From Leptospira fletcheri (GTDB lineage Bacteria; Spirochaetota; Leptospiria; Leptospirales; Leptospiraceae): a DNA stretch of 64,000 nt. The position numbers were made by a program, and so were the translations under genes. Of the stretch, positions 21,754-30,344 are shown in pieces. How positions within the stretch are numbered: the stretch's first letter is position 1; each line of letters opens with the position of its first letter. A model generated the notes under the pieces. The model saw only the letters and a program-made list of their open reading frames with translations, did not search any database and was not told the DNA's origin. The stretch is taken from contig NZ_RQET01000009.1 of the NCBI RefSeq assembly GCF_004769195.1, forward strand, positions 248,001 through 312,000. Direction: 5' to 3'.

Positions 21754-23337
21754 TTAGTTTCTAAGCAATTTCAACATCCTCGAATCTCCGACCACTGCGG
21801 TCGCTGTGGCTAACCCCGCCATCATCGCGCCTGCAATTCCGGGAGATCCCGCGTCCGCTCCCGTGAGATACAGTCCGGAGACCGGGGTGCGTACGTCGAA
21901 CCAAGGGCATTTCTCCTTGTCGTACCGTTCCGCCACGCAGGCGAGACCGTAAATCGCTCCGTCCGGATGAGAGGTAAAATGTTCGTTCGTAATCGGAGTG
22001 GAGAGTTCCGAGTATTCCACGAGTTTTCCGAATCCGGGAAAGCGACGTTCCAAAGTCATGAGCATCCGATTCGTGATCTTTTCCTTTAAAGATTTGTAAT
22101 CTTCCCCGCGCTTTTTCCAAGGCAAGGATTTCCATCGGGCAAAATGATCGTAGTCCGTGAACGTGATCACGTCGGCGGTATGGTGCTTCGCTTCCGGATT
22201 CTTGAGACTGGGAAAGGAAACGTAAAGATTCGGAATTTCTCCCGAGCCCTCGATCCAATCGTTCCTCTGAGAGAAGTTCCGATCATGATCGGGCGAAGAA
22301 AAAATCCAATAGTTCTCCCCTTTGAATCCCAGCTTCGCAGGACTGTCCGAGAGTCCTAAATACAAGCAAAGACTGGTGGTCATTCTTTCCCGATCGTAAA
22401 AGTCCAGGAGGGAATTCCGGAACGGAATCGGAACCGATTCGGGAACCAGTTTGGTATAAGTAGGATAGGCACCCGCGCAAGAGACCACTACGGGAGCCAG
22501 AAATTCCCTCTCCAATCCTTCTCCCCGAAGAGCTTTGGTCCGGACGCCTACGGCTTTTCCGTCTTGGACCAAAATTTCCAGTACCTCGGTGGAGGAAAGT
22601 ACCGTTCCTCCACCTTTGACTACGATTTCTTCCACGGCATCGAAGATACGGCCGGCTCCACCGACTGGATAGTATCCCCCGTTGATATAGTGTTGTACCA
22701 AAGAAGCGTGCATGGCAAACGCCACCTTGGACGGAGGAAGTCCATGATCTCCCCATTGGGCGGCCAAAATCCCTTTCAATTCCTCGCTCTTGAAATTCGC
22801 GTCGAAATATTCCTTCAAAGTCCGGATCCCACCCTCTCCTAATAATTCGGAAAAGGATTCCAGAGGAGGAGGAGAAAGACGGAGCATCAGGGATTTTCCG
22901 AACAGCGCCGAAGTTTTCTTGATGTCCTTCAGATACTTTTCGATCGCGGGTTGTTCTTCCGGAAACCTCCGGATCAGGTCGGCTTGGAATCTAGCGGGAT
23001 CTCCGTAAATGTCGAAGGTACTGTTCGGAAAGACCAAACGCTCGAAAGGATCATGCATACGCTTCCAGATCACTTTTTTATCCGTGACCTTATCTGAGAT
23101 TTTTTTGCAGAGTCCGTCCTCGTGCATATCCCCCACATAGTGGATTCCTACGTCCCAATGGAATTTTCCCTGCTTTCTCTGGAATTCGTGGGTGAAACCC
23201 CCGGGTTGGAAATGCTTTTCGAGAATCAGAACCTTTTTCCCTGCGAATTGGGTAAGTAGACTCGCCGCAGTAAGGCTCCCCATTCCGGAGCCGATAAAAA
23301 TGACGTCATATCGATCGTTTATCGTTTCGTTTTCCAT
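21754..23337 (-). CDS. FAD-dependent oxidoreductase, phytoene desaturase/RetSat type
   Basis: 527 aa from the start at 23337; the longer frame would cross the operator region. The dinucleotide motif is VIFIGSGMGSLTAASLL (residues about 10-26), then ILEKHFQPGGFTHEF. The C-terminal FAD contact is GLYLTGADAGSPGIAGAM. Relatives include CrtI-type carotenoid desaturases and retinol saturases, which oxidise or reduce polyene chains. No carotenoid synthase is near, so the substrate is open. Divergent from a TetR gene with a shared operator at 23366-23428, which probably controls it. Soluble or peripherally membrane bound. Confidence 0.83.
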   Translation of the reverse strand: MENETINDRYDVIFIGSGMGSLTAASLLTQFAGKKVLILEKHFQPGGFTHEFQRKQGKFHWDVGIHYVGDMHEDGLCKKISDKVTDKKVIWKRMHDPFERLVFPNSTFDIYGDPARFQADLIRRFPEEQPAIEKYLKDIKKTSALFGKSLMLRLSPPPLESFSELLGEGGIRTLKEYFDANFKSEELKGILAAQWGDHGLPPSKVAFAMHASLVQHYINGGYYPVGGAGRIFDAVEEIVVKGGGTVLSSTEVLEILVQDGKAVGVRTKALRGEGLEREFLAPVVVSCAGAYPTYTKLVPESVPIPFRNSLLDFYDRERMTTSLCLYLGLSDSPAKLGFKGENYWIFSSPDHDRNFSQRNDWIEGSGEIPNLYVSFPSLKNPEAKHHTADVITFTDYDHFARWKSLPWKKRGEDYKSLKEKITNRMLMTLERRFPGFGKLVEYSELSTPITNEHFTSHPDGAIYGLACVAERYDKEKCPWFDVRTPVSGLYLTGADAGSPGIAGAMMAGLATATAVVGDSRMLKLLRN

Positions 23338-23365
23338 TGACAATATCCCCCTCGCCTCGAATAAT

Positions 23366-23428
23366 GTTAACACTTATTACATTAATCGATCAGATGTAAT
23401 ACTCGTAAACAATGTAATAAATGTCAAC
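23366..23428. promoter_or_regulatory. Inverted-repeat operator between oxidoreductase and TetR genes
   Basis: GTTAACACTTATTACATT (23366-23383) and AATGTAATAAATGTCAAC (23411-23428) are inverted copies with 16 of 18 positions matching. Between them ATGTAAT (23394-23400) adds a third half-site, so ATTACAT and ATGTAAT also form a closer palindrome (23377-23400). The block fills the 91-bp gap between the divergent starts at 23337 and 23429. It is well placed for TetR autoregulation and control of the flavoprotein. Confidence 0.72.
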
Positions 23429-24049
23429 ATGAAAATGAAGCCGGATAAAAATTCTTATCACCACGGGGATCTGAAACGCGCTCTTTTGGACGCATCGATC
23501 CGTATCCTAAAGGAAGAAGGTTACAAGGCGCTGAGCCTGAGAAAAGCCGCCTTGACGGCTGGAGTCAGCCAATCCGCACCGTACAGACATTACGCGGATT
23601 TGGAGTCCCTTTACGCGGACATAGCGGAGGAAGGATTTCGGCTCCTATCGGAAAGACTCAAGAGTTTCCAAAGCAGGTATAAAAAAAGACCCTTGTTGCT
23701 ATTCCGCGAATCGGGAGTGACCTATGTGGAATTCGCCCTGGAACATCCGGACCTATTCCGGATCATGTACGGGAACCAGATCGAGAGCCATTCGCGGTAC
23801 GAAACCCTGGTCCTCGCAGAGAACGATTCCTTCCGAATCATCGTGGAAATCATCCAAGACTGTAAGAATGCGGGACTGATCCGGACGGACAGCGTGGAAA
23901 AATCCGCAACTGCCGCCTGGACGATGGTGCACGGGATCGCGGTGTTACTCGCAGGAAAGCAGGTGATGTTCCGCTCCGTGGATCTGCAAAAGGCAAGAAA
24001 GGTCACGAAGGAGCTGATCTCTTTCCTGTACAACGGAATGAAGGCGTAG
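23429..24049 (+). CDS. TetR/AcrR family repressor
   Basis: 206 aa from the start at 23429. The helix-turn-helix is KRALLDASIRILKEEGYKAL, SLRKAALTAGVSQSAPYRHY (residues about 13-55). The ligand domain contains FRIMYGNQIESH and AAWTMVHGIAVLL, of the TetR_C WHG type. In that group ligands are often fatty acid derivatives or hydrophobic compounds. It is divergent from the RetSat/CrtI-type oxidoreductase and its own start abuts the right arm of the inverted repeat, so it probably represses both genes. It converges with the CFA-type methyltransferase gene. Confidence 0.87.
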   Translation: MKMKPDKNSYHHGDLKRALLDASIRILKEEGYKALSLRKAALTAGVSQSAPYRHYADLESLYADIAEEGFRLLSERLKSFQSRYKKRPLLLFRESGVTYVEFALEHPDLFRIMYGNQIESHSRYETLVLAENDSFRIIVEIIQDCKNAGLIRTDSVEKSATAAWTMVHGIAVLLAGKQVMFRSVDLQKARKVTKELISFLYNGMKA

Positions 24050-24072
24050 AGCGACGGCAGAGTTCGGATCGA

Positions 24073-25104
24073 TCACCTCTTTTGAAACAGATAATGAGAG
24101 ACGGCCCATTCTTCCCCATCGCGAAACTTCCAGAGCTCTGCGCAGGAGAGAAAGAAGACCTTCCAATAGACGAACCATTTCAAGGAGTTTTCTTTTCCGT
24201 ACGTTCTTTCGAAGATCTCTAGAATTTCCTTTCGATTGGAGTACATGTTCCGAAGCCAGGCCTCGGAAGTCAGAGAGTAATGCTTTCCGTTGATTATCCA
24301 CTGGTTTTGTATGAGAAAATCCTTTTGGAAATACAAAAGAAGATCGTGGGAAGGCATCTGTCCGCCGGTAAAAAAATACTTCGCCATCCAGTCCGTATCG
24401 TCCACCACTTCGAAGGGATAGGAGTACGTCTTGTGCGTGAAAATATGTACGAAAAACAAGCCGTCCTTTTTTAGGAAGCCCGCCAACCTTTCGAAAAGAG
24501 TCTCGTAATTCCTGACATGTTCCAGCATTTCCACAGAAACGATTCGATCGAACTTGATTTTCGTCTTAAAAACGTTCACGTCGACGGTTTGGATCGTAAG
24601 ATTTCTAAGCCCTCGTCTCCGGGCTTCCGCGTCTATATATTTCTTTTGGCTCGTAGAATTGGAGACTCCTAGGATTTTACACTTCGGATAGGTTTCGGCG
24701 ATATACAAGGAAAGAGAGCCCCAACCGCAACCTAGATCTAGGACGGTCATTCCGTCTTTCAATGCTGCCCGTTGGCAAGTGAGCTCCAGCATGGCTCTCT
24801 CCGATTCGTCGATTCCGACGTTCGGGGATTGCCAAAATCCGGAACTGTATTTCATGTATCTCCCCATGACCGATCGGAAAAAGTCGGAAGGCACTTCGTA
24901 ATGCTGCTCGTTGGCTGCAATCGTATGGATCGCGATCGGAGAATCCTTCAGTTTTCGGACAACCCCGATCAGATGTTCCTGATTTTGCTCTCGTGTTCCC
25001 CTGTTTTCTTGGCGGAGACGGACCTTAAGCAATTGCCGGATCCGAATCCGGATCAACCAATCGGGGAAGAGATCCTTTTCCAGAAGTCGGTACAGGTGAT
25101 TCAT
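24073..25104 (-). CDS. CFA-synthase-like SAM methyltransferase (first of two)
   Basis: 343 aa from the start at 25104 (MNHLYRLLEK). The SAM-binding core is TVLDLGCGWGSLSLYIAE, with QHYEVPSDFF upstream and SVEMLEHVRNYE downstream. The family places a methylene or methyl group on the double bond of membrane lipid acyl chains. The N-terminal lipid-binding domain of classical Cfa is much reduced. It is the last gene of a minus-strand cluster with DUF1295, DUF2062, a second Cfa-like gene, DUF1365 and a flavoprotein. The gap to the DUF1295 gene is 13 bp, suggesting one operon. The two paralogues probably have different products or substrates. Confidence 0.83.
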   Translation of the reverse strand: MNHLYRLLEKDLFPDWLIRIRIRQLLKVRLRQENRGTREQNQEHLIGVVRKLKDSPIAIHTIAANEQHYEVPSDFFRSVMGRYMKYSSGFWQSPNVGIDESERAMLELTCQRAALKDGMTVLDLGCGWGSLSLYIAETYPKCKILGVSNSTSQKKYIDAEARRRGLRNLTIQTVDVNVFKTKIKFDRIVSVEMLEHVRNYETLFERLAGFLKKDGLFFVHIFTHKTYSYPFEVVDDTDWMAKYFFTGGQMPSHDLLLYFQKDFLIQNQWIINGKHYSLTSEAWLRNMYSNRKEILEIFERTYGKENSLKWFVYWKVFFLSCAELWKFRDGEEWAVSHYLFQKR

Positions 25105-25117
25105 CCTTTTTTTCCGC

Positions 25118-25909
25118 TTATTTTCCGGGGAACCAGGGGACGAACGCACTGGTTTTACGACGGTATTCCTGGTAAGCTTCTCCCTTCGATTCGAGCTGCC
25201 CTTGTTCGTTTAACGGAATTCCGGTGACTTGCGTCAACAATACGAACATGACGATCGGAGAAACGAGTCCGATCCAACCCCAAGGAGAAGCCAACGACAC
25301 TAAACCGAAGGATACCCAGATCACCCATTCGAAAAAGTAATTCGGATGCCTGCTGTATTTCCAAAGCCCGGTGTCGCAGACTTTTTGCAGATTCTCCGGT
25401 ATTCTCTTGAATTCGGAAAGTTGAAAGTCCGCGACGGACTCTCCCACGATTCCGACGGCAAAGAGCGATAGCCCTAGAATCTCCAGAGGATGAATGGTAC
25501 CGGAAGGATTCAGTGCGGGAAAAACGAAAGGCAAGCTTAAGACGGTTCCGAGCAATCCTTGGAATTGGAAAACGTTCGTAAAGAATTTGCGATGTACCTG
25601 ATCTCCGTATTCCTTCCGGAAGGCGGTATATCTTCTATCTTCGTGTCCACCTAAAATCCGGGTCGTCAGTATGAAATAGGAAAGTCTCCAACCCCAGACC
25701 GTGGCCATAAACGCGAAAACGGTCTTATGGATCGGATCTCCGGTACCGAGGATGAAATAAACGATCGCGGCCGAGGAAATACAGAGACCCCAACCCAAAT
25801 CCACGATGGCGTAATTCCCCAAAACCCTCCCCAGCAGCCAAAGCAGGCTCATCAACACGAAAACAAGGACCCACGCGACCAACATCAAAAACAGCGCGTT
25901 TTCGTACAT
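25118..25909 (-). CDS. DUF1295 integral membrane enzyme
   Basis: 263 aa with about seven hydrophobic segments. The C-terminal part has CDTGLWKYSRHPNYFFEWVI, the signature of the steroid-5-alpha-reductase/ICMT-like fold, and EYRRKTSAFVPWFPGK at the end. These enzymes reduce or methylate lipid-like substrates at the membrane. Found here between two CFA-type methyltransferases, it may reduce a modified acyl chain or double bond. The start at 25909 is 16 bp after the stop of the DUF2062 gene. Family is clear, substrate inferred. Confidence 0.85.
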   Translation of the reverse strand: MYENALFLMLVAWVLVFVLMSLLWLLGRVLGNYAIVDLGWGLCISSAAIVYFILGTGDPIHKTVFAFMATVWGWRLSYFILTTRILGGHEDRRYTAFRKEYGDQVHRKFFTNVFQFQGLLGTVLSLPFVFPALNPSGTIHPLEILGLSLFAVGIVGESVADFQLSEFKRIPENLQKVCDTGLWKYSRHPNYFFEWVIWVSFGLVSLASPWGWIGLVSPIVMFVLLTQVTGIPLNEQGQLESKGEAYQEYRRKTSAFVPWFPGK

Positions 25910-25925
25910 CCGGTTCTCCTAAGCC

Positions 25926-26423
25926 TTAAAGGGAATCCTTGCGGACAATCCGATCGATTTTTTTCACGAGAGGCAATACGACAAAATAGGTAGCGAAAGA
26001 CAGAGCCGGGACCGTCGAACCCCATCCGACCACGGCGTAGAGAGCGGAATCGACCAACCCTTTCCACAACAAGGAAGGATCGCCGTCCACGAATCGATAC
26101 GCCCATTCCAAATCCGGGCGAGTGCCGGACAATCTCGCCCCGAACTCCAAGAAAGGGATCAACAAAAAAATCTGCAAGGGATACATCGCGTAATTCGCGA
26201 GTTGCACAGAGATCGGATTCAACCTAAGAAGGAATCCGAACACCGCCGCAAGGGCCATCGTGGTCCCGATCAAAGGAAAGACTCCGATCGCTCCGCCTAG
26301 AACGAGGGAAAGCGCGATTTTTTCCGGACTGATTCCCGTCTTCAACTCCTTGACGATTGCCTCTTTCAACTTTCCGACAAAGGAAGGCTTGACCGGAGTT
26401 TTTCGTTTTTCGTTCGTACTCAC
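25926..26423 (-). CDS. DUF2062 membrane protein
   Basis: 165 aa. Residues 25-75 contain the DUF2062 pattern TGISPEKIALSLVLGGAIGV, FPLIGTTMALAAVFGFLLRL, followed by NYAMYPLQIFLLIPFLEFGA and a C-terminal hydrophobic segment: three or four membrane spans. The start overlaps the end of the Cfa gene by 4 bp. The family has no defined activity but is often found beside lipid or polysaccharide genes. Its place inside this cluster supports a lipid-related role. Confidence 0.83.
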   Translation of the reverse strand: MSTNEKRKTPVKPSFVGKLKEAIVKELKTGISPEKIALSLVLGGAIGVFPLIGTTMALAAVFGFLLRLNPISVQLANYAMYPLQIFLLIPFLEFGARLSGTRPDLEWAYRFVDGDPSLLWKGLVDSALYAVVGWGSTVPALSFATYFVVLPLVKKIDRIVRKDSL

Positions 26424-27718
26424 GCTAAATTCAGACTCAGATTATTCGGACGAGTATAGACGACTTGGACTACGCTGATGTTCCGCATGTAAAAAGCGGC
26501 AGCGCAATAGGAAAAGTAGTATCTCCATTTTCTGACGAACCTTTCGTCATGGCCGAGCGCCCGGATTGCGGGAAGGTTTTTTTCGAAGGAATGCAGCCAC
26601 AAGAGAAGAGTCCGATCATAATTGCGTCCTATGTCCTCCATCTCGTGCAGAAACATATTCCCTGTCCGATTGACCGCCTGATTGATCCTGGCGATGGAAG
26701 GGAGGAGCGATCCGGGAAAGATATGCTTCTGGATGAAATCCACACCTTTCCGAAAAGACTCATAACGGGAATCCGGGCAGGTGATGATTTGATGGACCAT
26801 CAAACCGTCCTTTTTCAGGACCCGGTTGCACATAGAAAAAAAATCCTCGAAATATCGATGTCCTACCGCTTCGAGCATTTCCACTGTGACAATCTTATCG
26901 TACATACCCTCCACAAGTCTATAGTCTTTTAAGCGAACTTCGATTTTATCCTCCAAACCCGTGCTGCGGATTTTTTCCTTCGCGTACCGAAACTGTTCCT
27001 CGGAGATCGTATAGGTTACCACATTACATCCGTAACGGGATGCCGCATACGTGGAAAACCCGGCCCATCCTGTCCCGATCTCCAGAACGCGATCGGAAGG
27101 CGTTAAGCGCAATTTCTTGCATAGACTTTCGATTTTGGCGATCTGGGCCTCTTCCAAAGAATCCTTAGGATCGAGGAAAGTCGCGCAGGAGTACGTCATA
27201 GTCGGATCCAAAAACTTCCCGTAAAATTCGTTCCCTAGATCGTAGTGCTCGACGATGTTCTTCTTGCTTCCTCTTAAGGAGTTCCGTCGGAAAATATGCA
27301 ATAGCCGATTTCCTAGATTCATCATGGTGAGATGGAAATAATCCTTTTTAGAGCCGCTTACGGAAGGCGCTTCGTCCAAATTCAGCAAGAACCAGCAGAT
27401 GATGGATCTGATATCGTCCGTATCCCAATCCCCGTCCATATACGATTCCGCCAAGCCGAGGTCTCCGTGCAAAACCAACTTTTTAAAGAAGGCCGGATTC
27501 CGGACCTGGATGAGAGCGCGGTGGAATTCCGCCGGCTCTCCCGACTCGGGATCTCCTAAGTGGACTTGTCCTCCGTCGGAGAGTAGGATGCGCAGAGACC
27601 CCCTTTTCATTCGGGAGAGCGCCGTCCAAAAAAGGCGCTTATAAAACCCGGTTCCGTTCGAAGATACGGTCGAACGGGAATCTACGGATCCGACTTTGGC
27701 AAGGTTATCGCTTTCCAA
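26420..27718 (-). CDS. cfa: Cyclopropane-fatty-acyl-phospholipid synthase family methyltransferase
   Basis: 432 aa, closer to classical Cfa in length and order. The N-terminal lipid-binding part includes GLAESYMDGDWDTDDI. The catalytic domain has EHYDLGNEFYGKFLD, MTYSCATF, VLEIGTGWAGFSTYAA, TVEMLEAVGHRYFEDF and a C-terminal KWRYYFSYCAAAFYMRNI. It transfers methylene from SAM to an unsaturated phospholipid chain, at the inner membrane face. It overlaps its neighbours on both sides (4 bp and 14 bp), so it is deeply embedded in the operon. Cyclopropanation is the default activity, but methylation leading to branched or furan fatty acids is possible in this gene company. Confidence 0.88.
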   Translation of the reverse strand: MESDNLAKVGSVDSRSTVSSNGTGFYKRLFWTALSRMKRGSLRILLSDGGQVHLGDPESGEPAEFHRALIQVRNPAFFKKLVLHGDLGLAESYMDGDWDTDDIRSIICWFLLNLDEAPSVSGSKKDYFHLTMMNLGNRLLHIFRRNSLRGSKKNIVEHYDLGNEFYGKFLDPTMTYSCATFLDPKDSLEEAQIAKIESLCKKLRLTPSDRVLEIGTGWAGFSTYAASRYGCNVVTYTISEEQFRYAKEKIRSTGLEDKIEVRLKDYRLVEGMYDKIVTVEMLEAVGHRYFEDFFSMCNRVLKKDGLMVHQIITCPDSRYESFRKGVDFIQKHIFPGSLLPSIARINQAVNRTGNMFLHEMEDIGRNYDRTLLLWLHSFEKNLPAIRALGHDERFVRKWRYYFSYCAAAFYMRNISVVQVVYTRPNNLSLNLA

Positions 27719-28487
27719 GGTGAACTCCTATCTGTAGGTCGGCGCCCTCCTTCTTTCGGATAAAAGGGACTCTGTAAAGATACAATTTGAACGCCTGCCA
27801 ATGGATCAGCCCGATGATTTTCAACGTGACTAGAGGATATTTCAGAAACATCCAGAGCAAATTCAGATCGTTTAGTTCCCTCGCTTTTCCGGTGTACGTG
27901 GTCACTATGGTCGTGTTTCCTTTTTCCAGGGTGTCTATACGTACATGCAACTCCCCGTCTTTCGGAGGAGAAAGCCGAAAATCGAAGACGGAATCCAAGT
28001 TCGAAAAGGGAGATACGTAGAAATATTTCCCTTCCGTCTTGCGAAACCCGTTCCGATCCAACGTCTCTTTTCCCAAAAAGTACGGTTTCATTTCACCGAA
28101 CGTATTTCCCACTTCCGCAACCGCGCAGATGGGAGAACCGGATTCATCCTCCGCAAAATAGAAGGAGACGGGATTGAAAGTGTATCCGAACACCCGCAGG
28201 TTCGTCACTAGGACGACCTTCCCTATCTTTTCTTTGACTCCCTGGCTCCGGATATACTCCAGAAAATTCTCCTTTATATCAGAATAACCGTAGTTCAGAT
28301 GATCGGAATCGTTAAAGGAAAACAAACGCCTTCGGTTTCTTCCCAGGAGAAAGAGGGAATTTCCCAAGCGATCGAGTTCGTCCAAATCGAGTTGAAACGT
28401 AAAAATCCCGTATCGGAATCGATTCCGCTTGGGAAGAAGTCGACGGTGCATCACCTTAGCTTCCACGATTTTAGAGTTCAACCCCAT
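27705..28487 (-). CDS. DUF1365 family protein
   Basis: 260 aa from the start at 28487 (MGLNSKIVEAKVMHRRLLPK), which overlaps the flavoprotein gene by 10 bp; longer frames run inside that gene and are rejected. Family marks are RFRYGIFTFQLDLDEL, VLVTNLRVFGYTFNPVSFYF and FYVSPFSN. DUF1365 proteins almost always travel with an amine-oxidase-like flavoprotein and a CFA-type methyltransferase, exactly as here. No reaction is established that I can name with confidence. The C-terminus has an amphipathic stretch (HWQAFKLYLYRVPFI) that may dock to membrane. Confidence 0.88.
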   Translation of the reverse strand: MGLNSKIVEAKVMHRRLLPKRNRFRYGIFTFQLDLDELDRLGNSLFLLGRNRRRLFSFNDSDHLNYGYSDIKENFLEYIRSQGVKEKIGKVVLVTNLRVFGYTFNPVSFYFAEDESGSPICAVAEVGNTFGEMKPYFLGKETLDRNGFRKTEGKYFYVSPFSNLDSVFDFRLSPPKDGELHVRIDTLEKGNTTIVTTYTGKARELNDLNLLWMFLKYPLVTLKIIGLIHWQAFKLYLYRVPFIRKKEGADLQIGVHLGKR

Positions 28488-29863
28488 ATCTTCCTTCCCA
28501 GAAGCGCTTCCGAAAGATTTTTGGCGGACCACAATGCGTCCTCGTGGAATCCGTAGCGGAAATAACTTCCGCAGAAATACAACGGGCCGGTCCGATTCAA
28601 TTCGGAAAGTCTTTGTTGTGCCCGAAGAGAACCGACATGAAACAAAGGATGTTCGTATTCGATCTCTTTTATGATTTTTCTCCGGTCCACCTTTCCCGGA
28701 TCCCCGATGGAAACGTAGTAATTCCTCTTTTTCGAAACTTCCTGTAGGCTGTTCATCCAATAGATCGTGTGCGGTCGGATCCTTCCGTCGATCCGATCCA
28801 TACTGTAATTCCAGGAAGACCACGCGGATTTGATCCTGGGCATGACCGAATCGTCGGTATGAAGAGTCGCCACGTTTTTTTGGTACTCGAATTGAGAGAG
28901 TAATTCCTTTTGTAAAGGGGAAGGTTTTTTTAATATCCGCAAGGAGACGTCGCCGTGGGTGGCCAGAATCACTTTGTCGAAGGTCTCCGTCTTTCCGCCT
29001 TTTAAATGGAGTCTGACTTTTTTTCCCGAAACGACTTCCACTCCAGAAACTAGAGTCTTGAGTCGGAACGAATCGGAGATGGGAGCCGTGAGACGCTTTA
29101 CGTATTCCCGGGAGCCCCCTTTTACGGTGTACCATTGATGTTGCGTGTTCAAGCCGAGAAATCCGTGGTTCAGAAAAAATCTTACCAAGGAGATAGCCGG
29201 AAACTCGGACATCAAGTCCTCCGGAGTCGACCAAACCGCGGAACTCATAGGCACCAGATAGTATTTTAGAATATCCGGATGATATCCCGCTTCCTTCACA
29301 TATCTTCCCAGGGAGTAATCCGCGTACCGGCGATCCTCGAGTATCGAAGGGGCTTCCGAATTAAATCTCTGAATATTCAACAATAAACGAATAAAATTTC
29401 CATTAAATAGATTTCTCCTTTGAGCAAAAAGACCGTTCAACCCGGAACCGCAGAACACCAGATCCTCCGGAACGTGTTGCACGCTAAAGGACATACTCGT
29501 CTTTTGGGTCGGTACGTTCAGTTCCTCGAACAACCGCTTCAGGTTCGGATACGTCACATGATTGAATACGATGAACCCGGTATCGATTGGAATGCGTTCT
29601 CCACCATCGTCCACGAAGACGGTATTGGAATGTCCTCCGATATAATCGGCCTTATCGAATACGGTAAGCTCGTACTCCTCTTTTAGAAAATGAGCGCAGC
29701 CCATTCCGGCGATGCCTGTCCCGACGATGGCTAAACGCCGATCCGTTTTCTTTTGGGAGGATCGCTTCAAGGTAATCTCCGAAAAATCTTTCCTTAATAG
29801 ACTCGGGGCGAAGGATTCTGGCCGAAAAAAATTTCCACTGTCCTTACGTACCCAGAAATACAC
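28478..29863 (-). CDS. FAD-dependent amine-oxidase-like oxidoreductase of the CFA cluster
   Basis: 461 aa. The FAD motif is RLAIVGTGIAGMGCAHFL at about residues 43-60, later than normal. The first 40 residues may therefore not be translated, although no better ATG is seen. Also visible are YIGGHSNTV, DTGFIVFNHVTYPNL, GGSREYVKRL and a C-terminal FCGSYFRYGFHEDAL, which is characteristic of the group accompanying DUF1365 and CFA-type enzymes. It probably oxidises or desaturates an acyl chain before or after methyl transfer. Overlap with the membrane protein gene upstream is 20 bp. Confidence 0.85.
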   Translation of the reverse strand: MYFWVRKDSGNFFRPESFAPSLLRKDFSEITLKRSSQKKTDRRLAIVGTGIAGMGCAHFLKEEYELTVFDKADYIGGHSNTVFVDDGGERIPIDTGFIVFNHVTYPNLKRLFEELNVPTQKTSMSFSVQHVPEDLVFCGSGLNGLFAQRRNLFNGNFIRLLLNIQRFNSEAPSILEDRRYADYSLGRYVKEAGYHPDILKYYLVPMSSAVWSTPEDLMSEFPAISLVRFFLNHGFLGLNTQHQWYTVKGGSREYVKRLTAPISDSFRLKTLVSGVEVVSGKKVRLHLKGGKTETFDKVILATHGDVSLRILKKPSPLQKELLSQFEYQKNVATLHTDDSVMPRIKSAWSSWNYSMDRIDGRIRPHTIYWMNSLQEVSKKRNYYVSIGDPGKVDRRKIIKEIEYEHPLFHVGSLRAQQRLSELNRTGPLYFCGSYFRYGFHEDALWSAKNLSEALLGRKIWG

Positions 29864-30305
29864 CCGCCGAAAGAAGCAGATATCTTAATATTCTAAGGGA
29901 AAATACGATCGGCACGAAGATCCAAAGGCTCTGCCTGAAAAAGCCCGAAAGTATCGTGATCGGATCGCCGATGATCGGCAAAAAGGAAAGAAGCAAAACG
30001 GGAATTCCGCGTCTTTCGATCCTGGATGCCCAGAGGGCGTAGAGCTTGGACTCAGAGATCTTTTTCTGCACTTTTCCGCGAAACCAAAAACCGATCCCGT
30101 AATTGAAAAGGCAGGCGCTGCAATTTCCGACGGAAGCCCAGAACACCGCCTTGTCCGAAGGCATCCCGGAAAAAATCGCCAAAAGGAGTGCGGCCTCGGA
30201 ACTAAAAGGCAATATCGTCGCGGCCGCAAAGGAAACCAGGGTGAGTCCCAAGCCGCCGTAGGAACCGATCAGTTCCGATCCGAATTTCGTAAAATCCAGG
30301 TCCAA
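29844..30305 (-). CDS. YqaA/DedA-like membrane protein
   Basis: 153 aa with four hydrophobic segments. LPFSSEAALLLAIFSG, ASVGNCSACLFNYGIGFW and LLLSFLPIIGDPITILSGFF fit the SNARE-associated/DedA-like YqaA family, which are thought to be lipid scramblases or transporters. It overlaps the flavoprotein gene by 20 bp, so it may be the first gene of the lipid cluster. pyrF ends 39 bp upstream and could be on the same transcript. Confidence 0.82.
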   Translation of the reverse strand: MDLDFTKFGSELIGSYGGLGLTLVSFAAATILPFSSEAALLLAIFSGMPSDKAVFWASVGNCSACLFNYGIGFWFRGKVQKKISESKLYALWASRIERRGIPVLLLSFLPIIGDPITILSGFFRQSLWIFVPIVFSLRILRYLLLSAGVFLGT

Positions 30306-30344
30306 GCGCGGATCAGAAGAACAGCTTTCTCTAATAAAGTCGAG

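Noticed and set aside
28544..29234. N-terminal extension of the DUF1365 frame reaching 29234
   Set aside because: The extra part lies inside the flavoprotein gene in another frame; family similarity begins at the start at 28487.
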